A stretch of 64,000 nt of DNA. Source: Bradyrhizobium australiense (lineage in GTDB: Bacteria; Pseudomonadota; Alphaproteobacteria; Rhizobiales; Xanthobacteraceae). The notes below the pieces were generated by a model, which had not been told where the DNA came from, made no database searches, and saw nothing but the letters and a program-made list of their open reading frames with translations. The position numbers and the translations under genes are program-made. Positions 7,223 to 14,537 of the stretch are shown piece after piece (the stretch's first letter is position 1; each line of letters starts with the position of its first letter). The stretch is taken from contig NZ_JAAVLX010000008.1 of NCBI RefSeq assembly GCF_013114825.1, positions 186,001 to 250,000 on the forward strand, in the 5' to 3' direction.

Positions 7223-8778
7223 CGCCGCCACCACCACATCGCGCTGCCGGCGAATGCTATGAGCCCGGGAATAAGTAGCACCGTGACCAGGAAGATGCCG
7301 CGCATCTGTTCGCCGGTGAGCGAGACCGTTGGAAGGACTTCGACCGGTGGTTTGATCGCCGGCGCTCGTTCCTCACGCGTGAGCCACGCGAGTCCGGCCA
7401 ACACGGCATCCGAGTTGGCCAGATAGGGAAAGAAGGAATTAGAGGCGAAATCGGCATCGCCCGCGACAATCATGCGGAAGGCAGCCGCCGATCCGTGCAA
7501 TCGCCCCTCGGCGGCGAGTGAGATGATCTGTGATGCACGCGGACCCGAGTTGGCCTTTGTCCGTTCCCCGAGACGATTTGCGATGACGTAGCTGTCGGCG
7601 CTGCTGGCGGCTAGTGGCGTCACTTTGACGCCCGGCGCCGGCAAGACCTCCAGCGGCCGCGCGCCCGGATAGAACGATAGCGCCAGCCCGCGCGTGGCAG
7701 GGTGGGAACCGTAGCGCGATACGGCAATCATCTGCTCGTCGGTGAAGTAGTGCTCGGTCGGATCGACGATCACGCCGTCACGCACTGCGATGCCGGCGCT
7801 CGCAAGCAGCGCCGCGATGCTCTCGTCGAGGGTATAGTCCGGCTCAATCAGGAACATCGCAGAACCGCCGCGCTCCAGATAGCGGCGCAGCACGTCAGTT
7901 TCGCCGGAGCTGTAGGGGGTCCGCGGGTTGGCTTCGACCATCGCCGCACAATCATCCGGGATCGGCTGGCCGGTGGCGAAGGAAACCTTGCGGGCGACCA
8001 GGCCGAGCTTCTCGATGGCACGCCTCAGTCGGCCGAGACCGTGCTGTTCCATCAGCACCACACCAGTGCCGGAGGCATCGTGGCTGTGGTTGTGGGCACC
8101 TTCGAAATGCGTGTGGAACTCAAAATTGTCGATGTCGTATTGACCGTGCCCCGACGCGAAACAGATCACGATCTCGCGCGTGCGTAGCAGCCTCAACACG
8201 CCAAGCGCGATCTCGCGATCGTCGGTGGTGATTACTTCGACGCGGCGCTCGTCAAGCCGCAGCACGGCGGAATTGTAGGTTCGGACGCCCTGGCTGCTGG
8301 CCAGCGCCGGATTCTGGTCGGCGTCGATCAACTGCACGCTAAAATTCCCGTTCAGACGCTCGAGCTGTCGCAGCATGGCGCCTAGCGCGCGAGCGGCCTG
8401 ATTCTGCTTCTGGTAGAAATAGACCACCTCGATGCGCCTGCTGAGCCTGCGCACGACCTCGCGCGACTCCGCCGACGGCGTGAAAGACTTTTCGTGGGTG
8501 AGATCGAGATGGGCGTCGTGGCGAAAGAGCGCCACATTGGCGAGGATCGTGACTGCCACGGCGGCAACGGCGACAAGCGTGGCAGAGGCAATGCGGCTGG
8601 TGAAGGCAAGCCGCGCCGGCACCTTTAAGCCGGCAGCAAACAGCACCACCAGCGCGAAAACTACTCCGGCAAGCCAGCTCAGATTGATCCAGTCGAGCGA
8701 TTGCAGCGGCTCGAGCAGATTGTGAAGAAAGCTCGTGTCCTCGGCCGGCAGGTCGTTCGAACCTTGCTGGTCGCTCAT
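7219..8778 (-). CDS. GldG family ABC-type auxiliary transport protein
   Basis: A 519-residue protein with two hydrophobic helices near residues 34-57 and 64-90, a long extracytoplasmic domain and a C-terminal helix near the end (ending AMWWWRR). The central part carries GldG/ABC_transp_aux features (RIEVVYFYQKQNQ, VQLIDADQNP, VICFASGHGQYDI, and FLIEPDYTLDESIAALL). A His/Asp-rich stretch (residues about 230-240, THFEGAHNHSHDASG) may bind metal. It overlaps the permease gene upstream and the DUF4340 gene downstream by four bases each. GldG works with GldF and GldA in Bacteroidetes gliding; in proteobacteria the substrate is unknown. Confidence 0.85.
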   Translation of the reverse strand: MSDQQGSNDLPAEDTSFLHNLLEPLQSLDWINLSWLAGVVFALVVLFAAGLKVPARLAFTSRIASATLVAVAAVAVTILANVALFRHDAHLDLTHEKSFTPSAESREVVRRLSRRIEVVYFYQKQNQAARALGAMLRQLERLNGNFSVQLIDADQNPALASSQGVRTYNSAVLRLDERRVEVITTDDREIALGVLRLLRTREIVICFASGHGQYDIDNFEFHTHFEGAHNHSHDASGTGVVLMEQHGLGRLRRAIEKLGLVARKVSFATGQPIPDDCAAMVEANPRTPYSSGETDVLRRYLERGGSAMFLIEPDYTLDESIAALLASAGIAVRDGVIVDPTEHYFTDEQMIAVSRYGSHPATRGLALSFYPGARPLEVLPAPGVKVTPLAASSADSYVIANRLGERTKANSGPRASQIISLAAEGRLHGSAAAFRMIVAGDADFASNSFFPYLANSDAVLAGLAWLTREERAPAIKPPVEVLPTVSLTGEQMRGIFLVTVLLIPGLIAFAGSAMWWWRR

Positions 8779-9476
8779 CGCTGCGCAAGTCCCCAGGTGG
8801 TGAGGAAAAGCGCAAGCATGCTCGCAGTGACGAAATAGCCGATGTCCGACAGGAACACCGAACCGCTGACCATCGGCTTGAAGTGGCCTATCAAAGAGAG
8901 GTTAATTGCAAAGCTGTCGAACGGGGGTGGCAGAAGATAGGACACCGAATCGGCAAACCAAAGCATCAGGAACGCGCCGATCGACAACGCCGCGGCCACG
9001 ACTTGGCTCTCGGTAATGCTGGACATCAGGAGACCGACGGCGACTAGCAGCGAGGCGTGGAGCGCGAGCGCCAGATACCCGGCATAGATCGGTCCCCAAT
9101 CCGGTTCGCCGTAGCGGCCGAGGATCGCGGCGTAAATAAGCGTGAGCGCGAAAATCCCGAGCACGAGCGTCAGCGTAGCGGCATATTTCGCCACCACGAC
9201 CGAAAGCTCGCTAACCGGCGCAGTAAGCAGCAATTCCAGCGTTTCCGACCGTCGCTCTTCGGCGAAGGTGCGCATTGTCAGCACGGGGACCAGCAGAATC
9301 GACAGCACATACATCTGGTGAAAGATATATTGGAGGTTCGCTACCTTGGTGACGAACAGCGTCAGGCTGAACGTATAGCCCAGCACGAGCAGGAATACGG
9401 CCGCAACCGTATAGCCGATCGGCGACGTCAACGTGGCGTTCAGTTCCTTGGTGAAGAGGATGCGCAGCGTTCTCAT
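8775..9476 (-). CDS. ABC-2 type transporter permease (GldF/NosY-like)
   Basis: A 233-residue integral membrane protein beginning MRTLRILFTKELNATLTSP, the usual ABC-2 permease N-terminus, with about six hydrophobic segments and the cytoplasmic motif MRTFAEERRSETLELLLTAP typical of GldF/NosY-type permeases. Its start overlaps the ATPase gene stop (9473-9476) and its end overlaps the GldG gene start (8775-8778), both by four bases. It presumably forms the channel of the exporter. Confidence 0.92.
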   Translation of the reverse strand: MRTLRILFTKELNATLTSPIGYTVAAVFLLVLGYTFSLTLFVTKVANLQYIFHQMYVLSILLVPVLTMRTFAEERRSETLELLLTAPVSELSVVVAKYAATLTLVLGIFALTLIYAAILGRYGEPDWGPIYAGYLALALHASLLVAVGLLMSSITESQVVAAALSIGAFLMLWFADSVSYLLPPPFDSFAINLSLIGHFKPMVSGSVFLSDIGYFVTASMLALFLTTWGLAQR

Positions 9477-10228
9477 GTCAGCGACAAAAACCAGCTCTCG
9501 AGATCCGGGGTGTCCGCCATCACTTGGACGCCGAGTAACCGGCCGTCGAGCATTACTGCCACGCGGTCGGAAGTCTTCTCCACCTCACTGAGGACATGCG
9601 AACTCATTAGGACCGTGTGGTGCCCGGCCAACGAGCGGATCAACTCTCTCATTTCGATGATCTGGCGGGGATCAAGTCCGTTAGTCGGCTCGTCGAGGAT
9701 GAGGATATCGGGATCGTGGATCAGTGCCTGTGCAAGCGCTGCCCGCTGGCGATAACCGCGGGACAGCGCCCTGGTCGGCTTGTTCACGACAGCGCCCAAT
9801 GCGAGCCGGTCGACCACCCGTTCCACGGCGGCGGCGACCGCCGGTTCGGGCAGCCCACGAAGCCGCGCCATGAATGCGAGGAATTCGCCGACGCGCATCT
9901 GGCGATAGAGAGGTGCCGATTCCGGCACATAGCCGATACGCCGTCGCACCGCGAGCGAGTCGCGGACTGTATCGAGGCCTGCCACCGTGAGCCGCCCGGC
10001 GGAAGGCAACAGGTAGCCCGCAAGCAGCCGCATAAAGGTGGTTTTGCCGGAGCCGTTCGGTCCCAACAGGCCGAACACCTCGCCGCGGCGGATGTCGAGC
10101 GTCAGCCGGTCAAGTGCTGTGACCGAGCCGTAGCGTTTGCTTACGCCGACAGCCGAAATGGCAGGAATTTCCGTCGCTCGGGTTGGCGCATTATCCCGCA
10201 GCGCCGCGTCGATTGACGAGATGGTCAT
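9473..10228 (-). CDS. ABC transporter ATP-binding protein of the GldG/HupE operon
   Basis: A 251-residue nucleotide-binding subunit. Visible motifs: Walker A GPNGSGKTT near residue 55, a Q-loop region (IGYVPESAPLY), a divergent signature (ALSRGYRQRAALAQAL, so SRGYRQ in place of LSGGQ), Walker B ILILDEPTNGLDP, and the H-loop MSSH. This matches the GldA/NatA/NosF group that pairs with ABC-2 permeases. It is the first gene of the five-gene overlapping set and starts 121 bases downstream of the metallohydrolase gene on the same strand, so the two could share a transcript. Confidence 0.94.
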   Translation of the reverse strand: MTISSIDAALRDNAPTRATEIPAISAVGVSKRYGSVTALDRLTLDIRRGEVFGLLGPNGSGKTTFMRLLAGYLLPSAGRLTVAGLDTVRDSLAVRRRIGYVPESAPLYRQMRVGEFLAFMARLRGLPEPAVAAAVERVVDRLALGAVVNKPTRALSRGYRQRAALAQALIHDPDILILDEPTNGLDPRQIIEMRELIRSLAGHHTVLMSSHVLSEVEKTSDRVAVMLDGRLLGVQVMADTPDLESWFLSLT

Positions 10229-10349
10229 GCAGCGTCCCGAAAGAGCAGCGGCTGCCCAGCGGACAAGCTTGCTGCCGCGTCGCTTCGGCGGGCTACCCTG
10301 GAATCTGGCGCGCGCGCTCCGCCTGGCACAGCCCGCGCCGGTTCAGCTT

Positions 10350-11213
10350 TCAATCGTAGAATTCGGGCGCTTTCTTCGTCGCCTTGAAGACCTCTGGATC
10401 GTGCCCGTAGAAAATCTGCGCGTTGTTGGCGTCGCGCACGAGCCGAATGCGCTGATAGCTTCGATAGGCGTCGCCCGGATTATTTGTGCCCGGGATCGGC
10501 GGGATGAGGTTCTTATCGAGGTTTTCCTTGAGATAGACCACGTCGCTGGTGAGGATGACCGAGCCGGTCTTTGGCAGCTTCACGACCACGAACTGGCTGC
10601 CAGGGGTATGGCCGGGAGCACGCATGATGCGCACCGAACCGTCGTCGAACAGATCCAGGTCACCATTGAGCCGGATGATGTTCATCTTCTTCGTGTCGGC
10701 GAAATCGCCCGGAATGTAATAGACGGAGAAGCCGACATCCGGCCACCAGGCAGCCTTCAGCTCGTCCTCCTGTGCAACGAGGGTCGCATTCGGAAACTGG
10801 CCGACGTTACCGCCGTGATCGAGATGCAAGTGCCCGACGACCACGTATTTGATGTCATCGGTCTTGAGGCCAATTTTGGCAAGCTGCGCCGGAATGGCGT
10901 CATCCTTGGTCATCTTGAGGCCGAAGCCCTTGGCCAGCGGTCCCCACCACCCCTCGGGATCGGTGATTGTCTTGTCGTTGTTTCCGGTGTCGATGATGAC
11001 GTTGCCCTTGGGATGCTTGAGCACGTAGAAGCTCACCGGTGCCCAGTCGATATTGCCTTGCCCGCCCATCTGCAAGGCGGCCTTCGGGAAGCCTCCCAGC
11101 GAACCGGATGTGAAGACGTAAAGCTTCGGGCCCTCCTGTGCGAGGGCCGGCGCGGCCACGGCCGCAAGGCTGAGCGCGGTAACTAGACTCAGGGCAACAT
11201 GCTTCATCGTCAT
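10350..11213 (-). CDS. Secreted metallo-beta-lactamase-fold hydrolase, AHL-lactonase-like
   Basis: A 287-residue MBL-fold protein with a clear signal peptide (MTMKHVALSLVTALSLAAVA...ALAQ), so it should be periplasmic. The dinuclear zinc motif HLHLDHG is intact, followed by the later His (APGHTPGSQ), Asp (TSDVVYL) and C-terminal His (YGHDPEVF). Layout and length match N-acyl-homoserine-lactone lactonases and related lactonases; the actual substrate could be another lactone. AGGAGG lies seven bases before the ATG. It is upstream of and co-oriented with the ABC/GldG operon. Confidence 0.85.
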   Translation of the reverse strand: MTMKHVALSLVTALSLAAVAAPALAQEGPKLYVFTSGSLGGFPKAALQMGGQGNIDWAPVSFYVLKHPKGNVIIDTGNNDKTITDPEGWWGPLAKGFGLKMTKDDAIPAQLAKIGLKTDDIKYVVVGHLHLDHGGNVGQFPNATLVAQEDELKAAWWPDVGFSVYYIPGDFADTKKMNIIRLNGDLDLFDDGSVRIMRAPGHTPGSQFVVVKLPKTGSVILTSDVVYLKENLDKNLIPPIPGTNNPGDAYRSYQRIRLVRDANNAQIFYGHDPEVFKATKKAPEFYD

Positions 11214-11634
11214 AGCGTGTCCTCCTTTGCCTTGTTTTACGGGCTGTCTATGCAGCCACTATGCATCGCCTCGACGCGGTCGAGGCCAGCCACCTGAGAA
11301 TAGATTGGGCCCCACCAAAAGCAAGTTGGGAATGCCATTTGAAAATAGGCCACTCTCGGTCAGCGCCGTTTTTTGCCGGCCTTTCTAGCCTTCAGCACCT
11401 CCACCTGGCTGCAATAGATATTGGCCATACTCACAAAAACACGCTGGGACCATGTCCAAACGACTCCACCCCCGAGGCCTAGTGGCAGGCTCGGCACGCG
11501 GCCAGAACCATCATCTCTTTGAGCGTTCCCGTTACATTGGACATTGGCTATGATTTTGCTTGTTTCGAGGTTGACATAGGCGCTCTACCGTCCAGTTTTT
11601 ATGCAGGAGGCGCCTATCTGCCGAGACGACGGTA
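11214..11634. other. 421-base gap between the lactonase and a small gene
   Basis: No coding region or structured RNA could be supported here. The left end must hold the promoter of the minus-strand lactonase gene; the ribosome site AGGAGG lies at about 11221-11226. The right end holds TTGACA near 11570, about 65 bases before the next ATG, a possible -35 element with a weak -10. The composition is visibly more AT-rich than the flanking genes. Confidence 0.4.
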
Positions 11635-11802
11635 ATGAAGGAAACAAAGTTCTTCCGTAAGCAAGCTGACAAGGCTGAACGCATGGCGCGGTCTGCCTCG
11701 GACGTTGAGATCGCTCAGAATTTCCTGAACATGGCGCGGGGCTATCGTGCTCAGGCTGAAGTCTTGAAGGCTAAGAAGAAGGCTGAAAAGAAAAGACGCT
11801 AG
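11635..11802 (+). CDS. Small charged helical protein (55 aa)
   Basis: A 55-residue Lys/Ala/Glu-rich helical protein (MKETKFFRKQADKAERMARS, ending KKKAEKKRR). It shares a residue pattern with the 54-residue protein at 2083-2247 (DKAERMA-x-SASD ... MARGYRAQAEVL), suggesting a small paralogous family. The AGGAGG at 11605-11610 is about 24 bases upstream, too far to be an ideal ribosome site, so translation may be weak. No function is known. Confidence 0.6.
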   Translation: MKETKFFRKQADKAERMARSASDVEIAQNFLNMARGYRAQAEVLKAKKKAEKKRR

Positions 11803-11833
11803 TTCCCGATCCAGTAACGCCACGGAGGCAGCT

Positions 11834-12093
11834 ATGGGCAAACTCACTGCTGTTGTTCTTGCGGGGGTATTTTTCAGCAGGGTCGCTGGATCTGGCGATA
11901 GCTGATCAACCAGGATCGGACTGGATGCCAGCACAGCAGGTCATCGAGAAAGCCCTCAAGGCGGGCTATACGCAGGTCACCAAACTTGAAGCCGATGACG
12001 GCCGCTGGGAAGGCGAAGGCATCAAGAACGGTCAGAAAATGGATTTCCGTGCCGACCCCAGGCGTCATCAACCTCGAAAAACCAGACGACTGA
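11834..12093 (+). pseudogene. Broken PepSY-domain secreted protein gene
   Basis: The ATG at 11834, behind GGAGG, opens a signal-peptide-like reading (MGKLTAVVLAGVFFS) that hits a stop after 23 codons. A +1 shift near 11878-11882 restores AGSLDLAIADQ, then WMPAQQVIEKALKAGYTQV and KLEADDGRWEGEG, the PepSY-type pattern. A second shift near 12060 is needed to read GVINLEKPDD before the TGA at 12091. An intact gene would encode a secreted protein of about 85-90 residues. Two indels in 260 bases suggest a pseudogene, but sequencing errors at CCCC and TTTTT runs cannot be excluded. Confidence 0.75.
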
Positions 12094-12141
12094 CGCTACG
12101 ATCGGCTTTGCGCGCATAACGCGCCGGTGTTATGCGGGGGC

Positions 12142-12624
12142 ATGCCCGCCCCGGTTCTCCCCCTGATCGATGCCGTTACGCACTGGCCCACGCGCGGCGC
12201 CCTGATCGGCCTCGACCTCGGCACTAAGACGATCGGCGTGGCCGTATCCGATCCCGACCGAAGGCTGGCGACCGGCGTCGAGACGATGCAGCGCAAGGCC
12301 TTCAAGGCCGATGCAGCGCGGCTATTGGCGATAGCAGGCGAGCGCAACGCGGTCGGCTTCGTACTTGGCCTGCCCATCAACATGGACGGCAGCGAAGGCC
12401 CCCGCGCGCAATCGACCCGCGCCTTTGCCCGCAATCTTTCGAACCTCACGAACCTGGCAATTGGGCTATGGGACGAGCGGCTATCGACCGCGGCGGTCGA
12501 GCGGGAGCTGATCGGGATGGACGTCTCCCGCGCCCGCCGCGCCGAGGTGATCGACGAGCACGCCGCGATCTTCATCCTGCAGGGCGCGCTGGACCGGCTG
12601 GCGAAGCTGCGCGGAGATCGCTGA
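12142..12624 (+). CDS. ruvX: Putative pre-16S rRNA nuclease / Holliday junction resolvase-like YqgF
   Basis: A 160-residue RNase H-fold protein of the YqgF/RuvX family, which processes pre-16S rRNA ends. Key features are GLDLGTKTIGVAVSD with the first catalytic Asp, VLGLPINMDGSEGPRAQ, the WDERLST motif and the C-terminal DEHAA-x-x-ILQ with the last acidic residue. The ATG at 12142 (MPAPVLPLIDA) is preferred to a GTG five codons earlier because the family begins there. The AEC transporter gene starts two bases after its stop. Confidence 0.93.
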   Translation: MPAPVLPLIDAVTHWPTRGALIGLDLGTKTIGVAVSDPDRRLATGVETMQRKAFKADAARLLAIAGERNAVGFVLGLPINMDGSEGPRAQSTRAFARNLSNLTNLAIGLWDERLSTAAVERELIGMDVSRARRAEVIDEHAAIFILQGALDRLAKLRGDR

Positions 12625-12626
12625 GC

Positions 12627-13556
12627 ATGGCGGTCGTGATCGCGGCGCTGCTGCCGGTGTTTTTGCTGATCGTGCTCGGCTTCATCCTGAAGCGGACCCT
12701 GATCCGCCCCGAGACGCAATGGCATGGGCTGGAACGGCTGACCTATTACGTGCTGTTTCCGGTCTTGCTGGTGCAGACGCTGGTCAAGGCGGACCTGAGC
12801 ACGGTGCCGGTGGCCGGCGTCGGCGGCGCGCTGCTGCTCTCGGTGCTGCTGATGTCGCTGCTCTGCCTAGCGCTGCGCCCTCTGCTCGCGCGCTTCGCCG
12901 TCGATGGCCCCGCATTCACCTCGATCTTCCAGGGAGCGACGCGCTGGCAGACCTATGTCGCGCTCGCCGTCTCCGGCAATCTGTTCGGCGATCTCGGGCT
13001 CGCGCTGGCGTCCGTCGCGATGGTCGCCATCATCCCGCTGGTCAATGTGTTCAGCGTCTCCGTGCTCGCCCACTACGCTTCGCCGGAAAAGCGTTCGGCT
13101 GGCGCCATCGTCGCGACCGTGGCGCTCAATCCCCTGATATGGGCCTGCGCCATCGGGTTGGCGCTCAACGTCACCCACATCCCCCTTCCAAAACTCTGGC
13201 ATGAGGTGGCCGATGCGCTTGGACGTTCCTCGCTCGCCATCGGCTTGCTGGTGACCGGCGCCGGCCTGCACCTCGAAGGCATGTTCCGGCCGAGCCTCGC
13301 CGCCTCGGTGGCGTTGGTCCTTAAGCTGATCCTGATGCCTGTGATCGCGGTTGCACTGGCGCTCTGGTTCGGTCTGTCGGGGTCGAACCTTGCCATCGTC
13401 ACGGCCTGCGCGGCGGTACCGACATCCTCGTCGGCTTACGTGCTGGCGCGCCAGATGGGCGGCGACGCGCCGCTGTTGGCCCAGATCATCACGCTGCAGA
13501 CGATTCTGGCGGCGGTGACGATGCCGATCGCGATTGCGCTGGCGGCCATGTGCTAG
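12627..13556 (+). CDS. AEC family transporter (auxin efflux carrier-like)
   Basis: A 309-residue membrane protein with about ten hydrophobic segments arranged as two five-helix halves. It starts MAVVIAALLPVFLLIVLGF. Family features are RLTYYVLFPVLLVQTL and NPLIWACAIGLALN in the first part and SLAIGLLVTGAGL and CAAVPTSSSAYVLARQMGG in the second. AEC proteins export or import small carboxylates; the substrate is not predictable. The start is two bases after ruvX, suggesting co-transcription, and the end overlaps the convergent CPBP gene by four bases. Confidence 0.92.
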   Translation: MAVVIAALLPVFLLIVLGFILKRTLIRPETQWHGLERLTYYVLFPVLLVQTLVKADLSTVPVAGVGGALLLSVLLMSLLCLALRPLLARFAVDGPAFTSIFQGATRWQTYVALAVSGNLFGDLGLALASVAMVAIIPLVNVFSVSVLAHYASPEKRSAGAIVATVALNPLIWACAIGLALNVTHIPLPKLWHEVADALGRSSLAIGLLVTGAGLHLEGMFRPSLAASVALVLKLILMPVIAVALALWFGLSGSNLAIVTACAAVPTSSSAYVLARQMGGDAPLLAQIITLQTILAAVTMPIAIALAAMC

Positions 13557-14338
13557 TTGGAGCCAGCCAGCCAGAAGGTCTGGATGGTCGCCGCCAGATT
13601 GTTGATGCCGTGCAGCACGATGGTCAGCCAGGTCGAATTGGTGCGGTAGCGCAGATAGCCCAGTAACAGGCCGATCGAAAACACCTCGCCAAAAAAGAAC
13701 CAGTCGTATTGCAGGTGCAGCGAAGTCCAGGCCAGCGACGACAGGAAGATGGCGCCGGCGACGCCGAGCCGCGATTCCGACCAGCCGCGGTAGAGAAAGC
13801 CGCGCGCGAAAATCTCCTCCCACATCGGCGCGGCGACGGAAAACGCGATCACCAATAGCCACAGCGCGCCCTCGGCCTGCGCTGTTTTCAGAACCTCGCC
13901 CATGAAGCCCGGCGTCACCTCGCGTCCGAGCGCGCGCGACAGCAGGTCCCAGCCGCCGACGAGAATGGCGAGCGCGGCGAGGCCGATGAAGAAATTGCGC
14001 CATGAGGTCCAGCGCAGCGCCAGATAGTCGGCAAACGACATGCGTGTCGGGCGGATCGCGACCCACGTCGCCAGCAGCACCGCGGGCAATCCCAGGATGA
14101 CCGAGAGCGAGATGGTAAGGCCGCCGCCGATGACACGGATCGCATCGGCGATATCGAACGATCCGCCCTGCCGCAGCACAAAATAGATGATCACCGTGAG
14201 TTGGCCGAGGAACATCGCGGCGAAGATGAACAGGCCCCACAGCGTCGTGCCCCAGAATTTCCAGGCCCGTGGCGGCCGCTGATCGGGGATCGCGGCTGGG
14301 GTTGCAACAGCACGTGCGGGGGAAAGGGAATCCATCAA
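13553..14338 (-). CDS. CPBP family intramembrane glutamic endopeptidase
   Basis: A 261-residue membrane protein with about seven to eight hydrophobic segments. The CPBP (Abi/Rce1) motifs are present: EEIFARGFLYRGW (EExxxR), WTSLHLQYDWFFFGEVF with the first His, and IVLHGINNL with the second. Related proteins cleave or process peptides in the membrane; no partner is obvious here. It is convergent with and overlaps the AEC gene by four bases. Confidence 0.9.
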   Translation of the reverse strand: MMDSLSPARAVATPAAIPDQRPPRAWKFWGTTLWGLFIFAAMFLGQLTVIIYFVLRQGGSFDIADAIRVIGGGLTISLSVILGLPAVLLATWVAIRPTRMSFADYLALRWTSWRNFFIGLAALAILVGGWDLLSRALGREVTPGFMGEVLKTAQAEGALWLLVIAFSVAAPMWEEIFARGFLYRGWSESRLGVAGAIFLSSLAWTSLHLQYDWFFFGEVFSIGLLLGYLRYRTNSTWLTIVLHGINNLAATIQTFWLAGSN

Positions 14339-14366
14339 ATGACTTTCATGGGCCGGAGGATTATTT

Positions 14367-14524
14367 CGTCATGCCCGGAGCCTGTCCCGGGCATCCGCGT
14401 CTTGAGTCCGCGCCGAGACATAAGACGTGGATGGCCGGGACCCCTCTCCGCCAAAGCTTCGCCGGGCCACAAGTTGCGCTCGGCCGCCGAAGCTTCAGCG
14501 AAGGCGGCAAGCCCTGCCATGACA
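14367..14524. repeat. Composite palindromic intergenic repeat
   Basis: Several nested dyads: ATGCCCGG/CCGGGCAT at the left edge, an 18-base arm starting CCCGGGCATCC pairing with one ending GGATGGCCGGG (about 16 of 18 bases), and CCGCCAAAGCTTCG against CCGAAGCTTCAGCGAAGGCGG at the right. The ends read CGTCATG and CATGACAG. No coding potential. It lies between two minus-strand genes. Confidence 0.75.
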
Positions 14525-14537
14525 GCGAAAAGCGTAT

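Noticed and set aside
11853..12119. 88-codon ORF as an independent gene
   Set aside because: It is the middle of the frameshifted PepSY gene, starts inside its signal peptide and ends in a wrong-frame basic tail.
12867..14240. 457-codon minus-strand frame
   Set aside because: It overlaps the AEC gene (antisense) and the CPBP gene in another frame; only the CPBP frame has family motifs.
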